From Ramlibacter tataouinensis (GTDB taxonomy: Bacteria; Pseudomonadota; Gammaproteobacteria; Burkholderiales; Burkholderiaceae_C), in assembly GCA_002427815.1 (NCBI GenBank), contig DIZF01000020.1, positions 124,579-162,395 on the forward strand: a stretch of 37,817 nucleotides of DNA, given 5' to 3'. The first letter of the stretch is position 1, and the number at the start of each line of letters is the position of its first letter. This document shows, in pieces, positions 8,316 to 18,905 of this stretch. The position numbers and the translations under genes are program-made. Below the pieces are notes generated by a model. The model was not told where the DNA came from. It saw only the letters and a list, made by a program, of their open reading frames with translations, and searched no databases.

Positions 8316-8723
8316 TCAGCCGGCGCTGGGGCCCTTGAGTTCGACCACATTGCCTTCGGGGTCGGTGAGGTACAGGGATGGCCCCTCGCCTTCCGCGCCA
8401 TAGCGCGATTCCACCGGGCCTGCCTCGACACCATGGGCTAGCAGCTGGCGGCGGATCGCCGCCTCGTCGAAGGGCTCGACGCGAAAGCAGAAGTGATCCA
8501 GGTTGCGCCCCTCCCGTCCCGGCGCCGCGCCGCCGCCCTGGCCCAGCTTGCCCTGCACCGGCACCAGATCCAGCAGGGAGCGGCCGGCTCGCAGTTGCAC
8601 CAGCCCGATCGCGTCCTGCCGGCGCTCGACGGCGCAACCGAGCACGTCACAGTAAAAGCGCAGCATGTGCTCCAGGCTCACGACGCGCAGGACCAGGTGA
8701 TCGATTTCGCGGATCTGGATCAT
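8316..8723 (-). CDS. VOC/glyoxalase-fold protein
   Basis: A 135-residue vicinal-oxygen-chelate protein with the two beta-alpha-beta-beta-beta halves expected. Possible metal ligands are H9 in IDHLVLRV, H77 in RNLDHFCFRV and the glutamate in DPEGNVVELKG close to the C-terminus. It resembles virulence-type VOC proteins (YaeR-like) and lactoylglutathione-lyase-like enzymes. The ATG at 8723 overlaps the preceding stop by ATGA, which settles the start although the frame is open farther upstream. Substrate unknown. Confidence 0.87.
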   Translation of the reverse strand: MIQIREIDHLVLRVVSLEHMLRFYCDVLGCAVERRQDAIGLVQLRAGRSLLDLVPVQGKLGQGGGAAPGREGRNLDHFCFRVEPFDEAAIRRQLLAHGVEAGPVESRYGAEGEGPSLYLTDPEGNVVELKGPSAG

Positions 8724-9448
8724 GAGGTGGATTTCGCTTGCGGAACAGCTTGGCTCATGCGCGGCGCGAGAGACCATTTCAAGCTTGAGCGCGCCATTTC
8801 CGCGAGCCACGGCCGCAACCAATAATTGTGCTCCACGCCCACCAACGCCACGATGCGTTTCCCCGGATGGGCGTTGGCGGTTTCGCCAATCGACTGGGCA
8901 ATGTATTCGTTCCAGCGGTCCCAGGCATCCTGGTATCGAGATCCGAAAAGCCGGCCCTGGTGGGCGTGCTTTTCTTCAAGGATCCGATCGGTCCTGTCTG
9001 AATCGACGGCAGCGGGAGAATCCCAGCTTTGGAGCAGCTGCGAAAAGAGATCGAGCGCGTAGTTCTGGAACTCCTCATAGCGCTGGGGCGACGATTCCTT
9101 CAACGCGTTCTCGGCATCCTCAAGCTGTTTGACCCATTCCGAAAAAGGCGGCTCGACCGGCTCGAGGGCGACCACGGGTATGTCGTGTTCATCCAGATAC
9201 GGATAAACGCTATTCTGGTATTCCATCTTGAATCGCTGAGGCCGCCGGCCAAGGACGTCGGCTTCCGTGAGTTCAACCGCCAGAATGTCGGGCCGCAGGT
9301 CTTCGATGATTTGCCGCAACACACTGAAGCCATAGTTGCGGGCCGCCGAATGAAATTGGTGCAGGGTCGGCAGCAGGACGACGGTCGATACCCCGGCGTC
9401 GCGCACCGCTTCCCGTGACGCGTAGCCATGCACGTATGCCTTGCTCAT
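8720..9448 (-). CDS. Uncharacterised protein resembling the TIKI/TraB/EreA-ChaN fold
   Basis: A 242-residue protein I cannot name. It shows TLHQFHSAARNYG near residues 28-40, then DILAVELTEADVLG near 54-67, and ends with ALVGVEHNYWLRPWL. This spacing of a histidine near the N-terminus, an acidic VELTE strand and a late GVEH motif is like the TIKI/TraB/PrgY and EreA/ChaN superfamily of hydrolases and haem-binding proteins. No signal peptide is seen. The ATG at 9448 follows a short gap from the C_GCAxxG_C_C gene, and the stop overlaps the VOC start, so it is translationally coupled to it. Confidence 0.45.
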   Translation of the reverse strand: MSKAYVHGYASREAVRDAGVSTVVLLPTLHQFHSAARNYGFSVLRQIIEDLRPDILAVELTEADVLGRRPQRFKMEYQNSVYPYLDEHDIPVVALEPVEPPFSEWVKQLEDAENALKESSPQRYEEFQNYALDLFSQLLQSWDSPAAVDSDRTDRILEEKHAHQGRLFGSRYQDAWDRWNEYIAQSIGETANAHPGKRIVALVGVEHNYWLRPWLAEMARSSLKWSLAPRMSQAVPQAKSTS

Positions 9449-9464
9449 TTGAAATGCCGGAGCT

Positions 9465-9929
9465 TCACGAACCGCTTGCGGATTCCGCCAGGATGGTTGC
9501 CGCCATTTCGGCGGCCCGGCCGGTGTAGTTGACGCACAGTTCGGCCAGACCATCTTCCCGGAACATCGCCTGGCCTTCCGGCGTGCCGAGGTCACAACCG
9601 AGCAGGTCATGGCAGTCGCGCGCGCCAAACTCCTGCTCGAACTCCCCGACGAGGCGGTGCGTCGCAGCATAGGACAGTTTCACGGATTCACCAGCCTGCG
9701 AGCGGCCGAGCGCGAGGCCCAGCCCCATGATCGCGCCGGTGAGTGCGCCGCAGGCGCCGCAGGTGCGGCTCATCCCGCCGCAGAAGGCCGTCGCCACTTT
9801 CGGCAGCAGCTCGCTCTCGATACCCTGGGCCCTGGCCAGCGCCAGCACCACGCTTTCCGCGCAGTAAAGGCCGCCGGCAAACGACTCTTCGGCCCACTTG
9901 CGGACTTGGACGGCAGACTGTTGTTCCAT
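9465..9929 (-). CDS. C_GCAxxG_C_C family putative redox protein
   Basis: A 154-residue protein of the C_GCAxxG_C_C family, small cysteine-rich proteins predicted to have redox function, sometimes membrane-associated. The defining centre is MSRTCGACGALTGA with C57 and C60; other cysteines fall at 23, 50, 106, 112 and 132, giving the family's spacing of C, GCAxxG, C and C. The segment GALTGAIMGLGLALG is mildly hydrophobic. It stands 16 bases before the TIKI-like gene in the same operon. Partner and substrate are unknown. Confidence 0.85.
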   Translation of the reverse strand: MEQQSAVQVRKWAEESFAGGLYCAESVVLALARAQGIESELLPKVATAFCGGMSRTCGACGALTGAIMGLGLALGRSQAGESVKLSYAATHRLVGEFEQEFGARDCHDLLGCDLGTPEGQAMFREDGLAELCVNYTGRAAEMAATILAESASGS

Positions 9930-10004
9930 GATGGCTCCAGCGTAATGAGCAATGGCGAACGTTGGGTGGAGGCGTTCGCCTGGGCCTCGCAGATCGATGA
10001 CCGA

Positions 10005-10529
10005 TCAGGTCGGCCTATTCTGCAGCGCGGCCCGGTAGGCCTTGATCTGCGGCAGCAGGGCCAGCCGGCGCGCCAGGCTCCCGGCTGGCCAGTAGACGTC
10101 GCGATCGTAGTATTCGGGCACAGCGGGCGTCTGCGGCGCCAGCATGACCCAGGGCTGTTTCGAAGACGTGAAAATGTGGATGTCGGGCGGCAGGTGGTCA
10201 GGCTGGTCGAGCGTGCCGACGCGCACGAACCTGATCAGCGGGCCGGCGCCGCCGTAATGGCTCCAGACCGCGATGCGGCAACGCGGGCAGCGGGCGATCA
10301 TCTGGCCGGCACCGCTCGCCGAAGGCGTGTGAACGTGCTCGGGCGTCGCGCCGACTTCGGTCACCCGGTCGGCCTCGATCATGGCATTGAGCGCGAACGA
10401 GGCGCCGCTCTCGCGCTGGCACCAGCGGCAATGGCAGCAGTGCACGAAGAGAGGTGCGGTTTCCATGCGGTAGCGGACCCGTCCGCAATCGCAGCCGCCT
10501 TCGAGGGGAAACACGGATGGAACGTTCAT
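10005..10529 (-). CDS. GFA-domain (glutathione-dependent formaldehyde-activating-like) zinc protein
   Basis: A 174-residue CENP-V/GFA-domain protein. Zinc-binding cysteines are visible at C13 and C15 (GGCDCGRVRY), C31 or C32, C34 and C37 (HCCHCRWCQRESG), and C81 and C84 (ARCPRCRIAVWS). The founding enzyme couples formaldehyde to glutathione, but most homologues lack evidence for this. The ATG at 10529 gives the family N-terminus; earlier codons run into a region without similarity. It sits between a methyltransferase and the C_GCAxxG_C_C gene with about 75-base gaps, so a single transcript is possible. Confidence 0.87.
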   Translation of the reverse strand: MNVPSVFPLEGGCDCGRVRYRMETAPLFVHCCHCRWCQRESGASFALNAMIEADRVTEVGATPEHVHTPSASGAGQMIARCPRCRIAVWSHYGGAGPLIRFVRVGTLDQPDHLPPDIHIFTSSKQPWVMLAPQTPAVPEYYDRDVYWPAGSLARRLALLPQIKAYRAALQNRPT

Positions 10530-10603
10530 TGCCCGCCTGCCTCCTGCTGCAGCTTCCTGTCTTCGCGCCCTCGCGTCCGCCATGGCCTCGGGCCTGAGCG
10601 ACG

Positions 10604-11242
10604 TCAGGATGGCGCAGTCACATACTCCAGGGCCCAATAGTACTGCCAGGCATGGTACCGCACCTGCGCGCCCAGGCCTTCCAGGTCGGCTCGCAGCTCA
10701 CCTTCCGTGGGGAAGTTCTTGAGCAAGCGGTGCGTCGTGCCGTCGCCGAGCCGGCGCGCCTGATAGGTGTTTCCCTCCGCGTCGCGCTCACTGATGGGAG
10801 AACTGCTGCCTTCGACAAAGAGGTTGTCGAGCAGCACCACCGTTGCACCGGGGTGCAGTGCCGCGCGGAAGCCGAGCAGAAACTCGCGCACACGCGACCT
10901 GGGAACATGCGAGAACCAGAAGCCGGCGAACCCTCGCTCATAGCTGCGCCCCGCCAGCGGGAGCGCGTACGCATCTCCAACCACGAACTCGACCTTGCCC
11001 GGCGCAACCCTGCCCTGGGCGATGCGCATCGTCTGGGGCGCAGCGTCGACCGCCACCACCCGGGAGGCGACCGGTGCGATGAACTGGGTCCAGTAGCCTG
11101 TTCCGCACGCGACTTCGAGCACCGTGGATCCCGCGAAGATCGGCGGCAGCCATTGTTCGATCTGCCGCAGGTCGTTCTGCCGCTCCGGCTTCAGGTAGAT
11201 CCGGTCGTACTCGGACGCTCGAGCGGCGTAATAGTCCTGCAT
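10604..11242 (-). CDS. Class I SAM-dependent methyltransferase
   Basis: A 212-residue methyltransferase with the usual Rossmann motifs: VLEVACGTGYWTQFIAP (motif I) near residues 41-57, VVAVDAAPQTM (motif II) near 62-72, EFVVGDAYALPL near 84-95 and PGATVVLLDN near 130-140. It begins MQDYYAARASEYDRIYL, as in UbiE/Methyltransf_25-type small-molecule enzymes. The ATG at 11242 is 22 bases from the stop of the upstream YdhR-like gene, indicating an operon. Substrate is unknown. Confidence 0.88.
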   Translation of the reverse strand: MQDYYAARASEYDRIYLKPERQNDLRQIEQWLPPIFAGSTVLEVACGTGYWTQFIAPVASRVVAVDAAPQTMRIAQGRVAPGKVEFVVGDAYALPLAGRSYERGFAGFWFSHVPRSRVREFLLGFRAALHPGATVVLLDNLFVEGSSSPISERDAEGNTYQARRLGDGTTHRLLKNFPTEGELRADLEGLGAQVRYHAWQYYWALEYVTAPS

Positions 11243-11264
11243 CTTGTCCCTCCGGCTCCGGCGA

Positions 11265-11576
11265 TCAGGCCGTTTCGATGGCGTTCGCCACGTTGTCCAC
11301 CGACACGGGGACCTCGGCGTAAAGGATGTCAGCCGGCGCGCCGTACTTTTCGGCGACCATGGCCTTCCACTCGCTGGTGTAGCAGGCTTGCGCATCCGCC
11401 CTGGATTTCCAGAAGTAGATGCCGCCTGCGCGATCCCCGGTTTCGGTGATGTAGTAGTGCTTGCGCACCAGCCCCGGCTTGCCCAGGTACTTGGGTGCAG
11501 TCGACTTGAAGACGGCGGCAGCCTCCTGGACGGTCCAGGGTCTGGGCAGTGTGAAGGTGACGATGGCGACGATCAT
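11265..11576 (-). CDS. YdhR-like monooxygenase-fold small protein
   Basis: A 103-residue protein with a ferredoxin-like dimeric alpha-beta barrel pattern: MIVAIVTFTLP at the start, STAPKYLGKPGLVRKHYYI in the middle, GGIYFWKSRADAQACY, and a C-terminal strand AEVPVSVDNV. It resembles the putative monooxygenase family of E. coli YdhR. The ATG at 11576 yields this short form; the frame continues 15 codons upstream without similarity. It is tightly linked to the methyltransferase. Activity unknown. Confidence 0.72.
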   Translation of the reverse strand: MIVAIVTFTLPRPWTVQEAAAVFKSTAPKYLGKPGLVRKHYYITETGDRAGGIYFWKSRADAQACYTSEWKAMVAEKYGAPADILYAEVPVSVDNVANAIETA

Positions 11577-11642
11577 TGCGATCCTTTCGGTGTGAGGGCA
11601 TTTGGTACGTCTGCTGTTCAAGCCAAGCCGGCCGCCCCTGGC

Positions 11643-11834
11643 TCAGCCTTTCTTCTTTTCCGTCACGGGGCTGACCTCCACCGGCTGCATCCAGAACACC
11701 TTCTTCGACTTGCCCTGGCTTTCCAGGGCGGCGGCGAGTTGCTGCTTCAGCATGAGCGTGGAGGTGGACTCCGGACCCAGCGCCTCGGTTGACTGCTCGA
11801 TCAGCTTCTTCAGCGACTCAATCAAAGTATCCAT
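11643..11834 (-). CDS. Small hypothetical protein (63 aa)
   Basis: A 63-residue protein beginning MDTLIESLKKLIEQSTEAL, predicted helical and amphipathic, with a central LMLKQQLAAALESQGK helix and a lysine-rich C-terminus EKKKG. I recognise no family. The start at 11834 is preferred over an earlier in-frame one because the earlier codons overlap the end of the mlaF-like gene. It lies 19 bases after that gene and may be co-transcribed with it. Confidence 0.5.
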   Translation of the reverse strand: MDTLIESLKKLIEQSTEALGPESTSTLMLKQQLAAALESQGKSKKVFWMQPVEVSPVTEKKKG

Positions 11835-11853
11835 CGACTCTCCCGAACCGGCG

Positions 11854-12687
11854 TCAAGCTCTGCGGGCCTTGCGAGGCGAGGCAATGCCCAGCTCCTCCT
11901 CGATCGGCACTCGAGGATAGTGAAACCCGACAGGACCGTCCGGAAGCGAATTCACATACTGGTGCACCATTGGGTCGGTGCTGTTGCGCATCTCGTCGGG
12001 GGAGCCTTCAGACACGACCTTGCCATCGGCCAGGACGATCACATGATCGGCGATCTCGAAGGTTTGTTCGAGCTCGTGCGACACGAAAATGCTGGTCAGA
12101 CTGAGGGAATCGTTGAGTTGACGAATCAGCTGCGCGACGGTGTGCAGCGAAATCGGATCAAGACCGGAGAAGGGCTCGTCGTAGATGACCAGATCGGGGT
12201 CCAGGGCAATCGCACGCGCCAGCGCCACACGCCGAGTCATGCCGCCAGACAGGTCGCTGGGCATCAGGTCCCTGGCGCCGCGCAAGCCCACCGCGTGCAG
12301 CTTCATGAGCACGATGTCACGAATCATGGCTTCGGGCAAGGTCGTATGTTCACGCAACGGGAAAGCCACGTTTTCAAGAACGCTGATGTCAGCGAACAGG
12401 GCCCCGAACTGGAACAGCATGCCCATGCGGCGCCGCATTGCATAGAGCTGCGTCTGGTCCATGCGGGCCAGATCCTGGTCTTCGAACAGCACTTCACCCG
12501 ACTGTGGCCGAATCTGACCGCCGATCAGGCGCAAAGTGGTCGTCTTGCCTGCGCCCATCGGACCTATCAATGCCGTGATCTTGCCGTGTGGAACGCGCAG
12601 GGAAACGTCATGCAGGATCACGCGCTCGCCGTACCCGAAGGTCAGGTGACGCAATTCGACAATCGCTGGAGTTGAGGTCTGCATCAT
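11854..12687 (-). CDS. MlaF-like ABC transporter ATPase
   Basis: A 277-residue ATP-binding protein of the MlaF type (retrograde phospholipid transport between outer and inner membrane). Walker A is GPMGAGKTT (42-50, K48), the signature is LSGGM (146-150), Walker B is LVIYDE (166-171), followed by the H-loop in FVSHELEQTF. Early residues IVELRHLTFGYGERVILHDVSL and the C-terminal YVNSLPDGPVGFHYP fit MlaF. The usual mlaE, mlaD, mlaC and mlaB partners are absent; the gene instead follows ppsA after 67 bases. Two ATGs (12687, 12684) are adjacent. A role with distant MCE components is inferred. Confidence 0.8.
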   Translation of the reverse strand: MMQTSTPAIVELRHLTFGYGERVILHDVSLRVPHGKITALIGPMGAGKTTTLRLIGGQIRPQSGEVLFEDQDLARMDQTQLYAMRRRMGMLFQFGALFADISVLENVAFPLREHTTLPEAMIRDIVLMKLHAVGLRGARDLMPSDLSGGMTRRVALARAIALDPDLVIYDEPFSGLDPISLHTVAQLIRQLNDSLSLTSIFVSHELEQTFEIADHVIVLADGKVVSEGSPDEMRNSTDPMVHQYVNSLPDGPVGFHYPRVPIEEELGIASPRKARRA

Positions 12688-12754
12688 GAATGCAAGAGGC
12701 GGAATGCCGCGGGTCTCAATGATACGGGTCTTGGCAGCGGCACGCGGGACATCC

Positions 12755-15172
12755 TCATTCGGTCTTCAGGGCGTCTTCCGTTTTCAGAATCGCCAGTGTG
12801 GTCTTCAGGACGGTGTCGGGATTCAGCGAGATGCTGTCGATGCCCTGTTCAACGAGGAACTGCGCGAACTCCGGGTAATCGCTGGGGGCCTGACCGCAGA
12901 TACCGATCTTGCGGCCCTTGGCGCGACAGGTGGCGATGACCTGGGCGATCATCTTCTTCACGGCCGGGTTGCGCTCATCGAAAATCGGGGCGACGATTTC
13001 GCTGTCACGATCCACGCCGAGAATGAGCTGCGTCAGATCATTCGAGCCGATGCTGAAGCCGTCGAAGATGTCGGCGAACTCTTCGGCAAGAACGACGTTG
13101 CTGGGGATCTCGCACATGACATAGATCTCCAGTCCGTTCTCGCCGCGCCGCAGGCCGTGCTGCGCCATCTCTGCCTGCACCCGCTGTCCTTCTTCGACGG
13201 TGCGGCAGAAGGGGATCATCACCTTGAGATTGGACAGGCCCATCTCCTCGCGCACTTTCTTCACGGCACGGCACTCCAGCGCAAAGCCCTCCTGATAGCG
13301 CGGGTGGTAGTAGCGGCTCGCGCCCCTGAAGCCGATCATCGGGTTTTCCTCGTGCGGCTCATACGCGCTGCCGCCGATGAGATTTGCGTATTCATTCGTC
13401 TTGAAGTCGCTCAGGCGCAGGATGACGTCCTTCGGATAAAAGGCGGCGGCAAGCATGGCGACACCCTGCGCGAGTCTGTCGACGAAGAACTGCGGCTTGT
13501 CCGTGTAGCCTGCGGTCAGACGCTCGATCTCGGCTTTCGCGGCAGTATCGGCAAGCTGGTCGAAGTGGATCAGCGCCAGCGGATGAATCTTGATGCAGGT
13601 CGTGATGATGAACTCCATCCGCGCGAGGCCGACGCCGTCGTTGGGGATGAACGAAAGCGAGAAAGCCTCTTCGGGATTGGCCAGGTTCATCATCACCTTG
13701 GTGCGCGGCTGGCCGAGGCCCTTGAGGTCGGTGCGGGTCACGTCGAACGGCAGCGCCCCCTCATAGACGAAACCCGCCTCGCCCTCGGCGCAACTCACGG
13801 TAACCATCTGGCCATCCTTGAGCGCCTCGGTGCCGTACTCGGTGCCGACGATGCCGGGGACACCGAGTTCGCGGCTGACGATGGCGGCATGACAGGTGCG
13901 GCCGCCCCGGTTGGTGATGATGGCGGCGGCCTCTTTCATGATGGGCTGCCAGTCCGGGTCTGTCTTGTCGGTGACGAGCACTTCGCCTTGCTGGAACTGG
14001 TCAATGAACTGTGCGCTCCTGATGACCCGTACCTGCCCCGTCGCGATCTTTTCGCCGACGCTCCGTCCGCTGGCAAGTACGGCACTGCGCTGGCGGAGCC
14101 GATAGGTTTCCAGCACGTCGGGGTTCCTGCGCGACATCACGGTTTCGGGGCGCGCCTGCATGATGAAGAGTTCGCCGGTCTTTCCGTCCTTGGCCCATTC
14201 CAGGTCCATCGGGGTCGGGCCAGCGCGCTTGGCGGAGTAATGGTCTTCGACGATGCAGCCCCAGCGCGCGAGTTCCAGCACCTCGTCGTCGGTGAGAGCC
14301 AGTTTCCTGCGGTCGGCGGGCGCAACGGGGACGTTTTTCACCATCTTTCCGCCACCAGTGTCATAGATGAGTTTGAATTCCTTGCTGCCGACCGTTTTCT
14401 GCAGGATGGGTCGGTGTCCAGTCTTCAGCGTCGTCTTGAAGACCGTGTATTCGTCCGGCGTGACCGAGCCCTGCACGACGTTTTCGCCCAGGCCGTAGGC
14501 GGCACTGATGAGTACCACGTCGCGGAAGCCGCTCTCGGTGTCGATGGTGAACATGACACCGGCGCAGGCCAGGTCGGAGCGCACCATGCGTTGCACGCCG
14601 ATGCTGAGCGCGACCTTGAAATGTTCGAAGCCCTTGTCCACACGATAGCTGATGGCACGGTCGGTAAAGAGCGAGGCGAAGCAGCGCTTGCATGACTCCA
14701 GCAGCGCCGCAACGCCCTGCACATTGAGATAGGTCTCCTGCTGCCCGGCGAAACTCGCCTCGGGCAAATCCTCGGCTGTGGCAGACGAGCGCACTGCCAC
14801 GTCGAGCGGAACCGCGCCGGCACCCTGCAACTGCGAATACGCCGCGGCGATCTGCTCCTGCAAATCCCCAGGGAGCGACGCGGTGCGAATGGCCTGCCGC
14901 ACCGCCTCGCCACGCTGGCTGAGGTTCGCCATGTCCTGCGTGTCGAGGTCGGCCAGCGTGGCACGGATGAAGTCATCCAACCTGGCCTCACGGATGAAAT
15001 GGCGGAAACCCTCTGCAGTGATGGCAAAGCCGTCAGGGACCCTCACGCCTTGGTCGGCAAGTTCGCGCACCATCTCGCCGAGCGAAGCGTTCTTGCCGCC
15101 GACGAGCGGGATGTCACCGATGGTGATGTCGGCGAACCATTTGATGAACGTCTGTGAGGGGGCGGTGTTCAT
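12755..15172 (-). CDS. ppsA: Phosphoenolpyruvate synthase (pyruvate, water dikinase)
   Basis: PpsA converts pyruvate, ATP and water to PEP, AMP and phosphate for gluconeogenesis. The 805 residues show the full layout: an N-terminal ATP-grasp domain (GGKNASLGEMV near 25; VAVRSSATAEDLPEASFAGQQ near 126-146), the swivelling phosphohistidine domain with GGRTCHAAIVSRELG (H428), and the C-terminal PEP/pyruvate barrel with FSIGSNDLTQLILGVDRDS and the catalytic cysteine in KIGICGQAPSD. The ATG at 15172 gives the standard start. The regulator ppsR often found next to ppsA is not here; lon is divergent across 302 bases. Confidence 0.97.
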   Translation of the reverse strand: MNTAPSQTFIKWFADITIGDIPLVGGKNASLGEMVRELADQGVRVPDGFAITAEGFRHFIREARLDDFIRATLADLDTQDMANLSQRGEAVRQAIRTASLPGDLQEQIAAAYSQLQGAGAVPLDVAVRSSATAEDLPEASFAGQQETYLNVQGVAALLESCKRCFASLFTDRAISYRVDKGFEHFKVALSIGVQRMVRSDLACAGVMFTIDTESGFRDVVLISAAYGLGENVVQGSVTPDEYTVFKTTLKTGHRPILQKTVGSKEFKLIYDTGGGKMVKNVPVAPADRRKLALTDDEVLELARWGCIVEDHYSAKRAGPTPMDLEWAKDGKTGELFIMQARPETVMSRRNPDVLETYRLRQRSAVLASGRSVGEKIATGQVRVIRSAQFIDQFQQGEVLVTDKTDPDWQPIMKEAAAIITNRGGRTCHAAIVSRELGVPGIVGTEYGTEALKDGQMVTVSCAEGEAGFVYEGALPFDVTRTDLKGLGQPRTKVMMNLANPEEAFSLSFIPNDGVGLARMEFIITTCIKIHPLALIHFDQLADTAAKAEIERLTAGYTDKPQFFVDRLAQGVAMLAAAFYPKDVILRLSDFKTNEYANLIGGSAYEPHEENPMIGFRGASRYYHPRYQEGFALECRAVKKVREEMGLSNLKVMIPFCRTVEEGQRVQAEMAQHGLRRGENGLEIYVMCEIPSNVVLAEEFADIFDGFSIGSNDLTQLILGVDRDSEIVAPIFDERNPAVKKMIAQVIATCRAKGRKIGICGQAPSDYPEFAQFLVEQGIDSISLNPDTVLKTTLAILKTEDALKTE

Positions 15173-15474
15173 GGCGATGCGCTCCTGTGGGTCGTGCGCC
15201 CATGGCCATTCTCGCCCCACGGGCTCGACACTGTGCCACTGTCGGGCAGAAACGGATGAGGATCAAGAACATGTCTGCAAGCCATTCTGGAGTGAGCGCT
15301 CAATGCGCGCTCGACCCCAGAAGGCCGCGCTGCCTCTTCACGACCCGGGTGTTCCGCATTTAGCGCGCCCTCTCGGGCCTTTGATCGGCGTCATTGCGAT
15401 GCATCGAGTGCCACCTACGCTTAGCGGATCGACCGGTTGCGGGGCCTCCTGCTCCGCCCATCCGAAAGAACACC
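15173..15474. other. Divergent intergenic region between ppsA and lon
   Basis: This 302-base gap must contain the promoters of both genes. The only structure I can support is an inverted repeat GAGCGC-N7-GCGCTC at 15294-15312, which could be an operator. No RNA gene, convincing sigma70 boxes or coding remnant was recognised. Confidence 0.4.
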
Positions 15475-17850
<2,376 letters not shown>

Positions 17851-17872
17851 CGCAGGCACGGGACGTATCGCC

Positions 17873-18091
17873 ATGCCGTGGACACCCGACCGCTATCCGG
17901 CCTCCATGCGCGGGCTGCCGCTTGAGGTGCGACTGAAAGCCATCGAGATCGCCAACGCCCTGCTCGCCGAAGACGGCGACGAAGGGCGGGCGATTCGCAT
18001 CGGCATTGCCAAGGCGAAGGAATGGGCGCTGCGCCACAGGGGCGGCTTCCCGAGGGACGGCGGGCCGGTCGCCACACCGTTCAAAAACTGA
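17873..18091 (+). CDS. Small conserved protein downstream of lon
   Basis: A 72-residue soluble protein beginning MPWTPDRYPASMRGLPLEVR, then KAIEIANALLAEDGDEGRAI and IGIAKAKEWALRH. This pattern (PW..YP.SM..L...VR.KAIEIAN.LL) is one I recognise from small conserved bacterial proteins, some YdaT-like or fused to DUF2188, without a known function. It starts 22 bases after the lon stop and is probably on the same transcript. Its last 11 bases overlap the end of the convergent lipoyl-like gene. Confidence 0.7.
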   Translation: MPWTPDRYPASMRGLPLEVRLKAIEIANALLAEDGDEGRAIRIGIAKAKEWALRHRGGFPRDGGPVATPFKN

Positions 18092-18329
18092 CCAGCCGCG
18101 CCAGGACGTGGCCGGGCCCGAAACGCTCGCCGGCAGGCATGGCGATCTGTTCCACCATGCCGGCGTGAGGTGCTTCGACGTCCACGCTTTCGTGAACCAG
18201 CGTGGCCTTTGCCAGCACCTGGCCGGCGCGTACGTGGTCCCCCTCGGCGACCAGCCAGCTCTCTATCACCGCCTGGTCGCCGGCCTCAAGCGACTCCCAG
18301 CGTTGGGGATCCAGAATGACGTCGACCAT
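18081..18329 (-). CDS. Stand-alone lipoyl/biotinyl-like domain protein lacking the attachment lysine
   Basis: An 82-residue single-domain protein with the biotinyl/lipoyl fold pattern: VIESWLVAEGDHVRAGQVLAK, then SVDVEAPHAGMVEQI and GHVLARLVSF. In lipoyl domains the hairpin reads E-T-D-K-A/V followed by V-x-V-x-A-P. Here the aligned segment is LVHESVDVEAP, so histidine or glutamate stands where the modified lysine should be, and no lysine occurs nearby apart from one earlier at AKATL. The ATG at 18329 is the only start that gives the domain without random sequence. No lipoate-dependent dehydrogenase gene is adjacent. It may be inactive or have another role. Confidence 0.7.
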   Translation of the reverse strand: MVDVILDPQRWESLEAGDQAVIESWLVAEGDHVRAGQVLAKATLVHESVDVEAPHAGMVEQIAMPAGERFGPGHVLARLVSF

Positions 18330-18522
18330 ATGAGAACTCCTGTCCGCGCGACCTGCACCGATGCATTGTCGCGTGCTGCACCGGCCTTGCAATTGCGTTC
18401 GGTCAACGCTTCGCGCCGATACAACCGGCTGCACGCGTACCGGCGGCTCTACCCGTTGCATCAAGGCTGATGTTGCTCAGTCGGGAAGCACCACAGCGTC
18501 GGGGGTGAGGAAGCTCGCAGCT

Positions 18523-18905
18523 TCAGGGTGGCGCCGCCGGCGGTGCGCCTACCCGGCGGAACACGGCTCGCGCTTGCGGCCATGGAGCCAGGTCGTCGAT
18601 TCCCTGCGGCAGGGTCTCGTGGAGTCCCACCACAAGCGCACCGCCAGGCCGCAAGGTGTCGGCGATGCGCCGCATCACCGCGCGCCGCAGCTCGGGCTCG
18701 AAATAGGTAAGCACGACGTTGCGGCAGAGGATGAGATCGAAGCACCCCGATGGCGGCACGCTTCAGCAGCTGAACGTCGACATCCGTTGCCAGCACGCGT
18801 AACGCGACGCCCGGGTAGCGCTGCGCGAGCTGCAGGCCCCAGAGAATCGACACGCTATACGGCTCCTCTCCCGACGCGCAACCCGCGCTCCAGCAGGTCA
18901 GGGTG
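18523..18905 (-). pseudogene. Broken CheR-type protein methyltransferase gene
   Basis: Two out-of-phase segments form a damaged CheR. The first reads ERTLTCWSAGCASGEEPYS then ILWGLQLAQRYPG and LRVLATDVDVQLLKRAA, the SAM-binding core of CheR. The second, in another frame from about 18759, reads GCFDLILCRNVVLTYFEPEL then RIADTLRPGGALVVGLHETLP. Between them about 60 residues normally present are missing and the frame changes. The N-terminal domain is absent; upstream the DNA belongs to the metallo-hydrolase gene, whose final codons run through the CheR core in another frame. The match to CheR is strong; loss of function is certain for the classical enzyme. Confidence 0.85.

Noticed and set aside
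12686..14695. A 669-codon open frame on the plus strand opposite ppsA
   Set aside because: It lies wholly within the ppsA and promoter region antisense strand, has no recognisable domain, and is expected from GC-rich codon use; ppsA is certain.
15437..15463. TTGCGG-N13-GCCCATCC as a heat-shock promoter for lon
   Set aside because: The -35 part is poor and the -10 ends only 11 bases from the ATG, leaving almost no leader.
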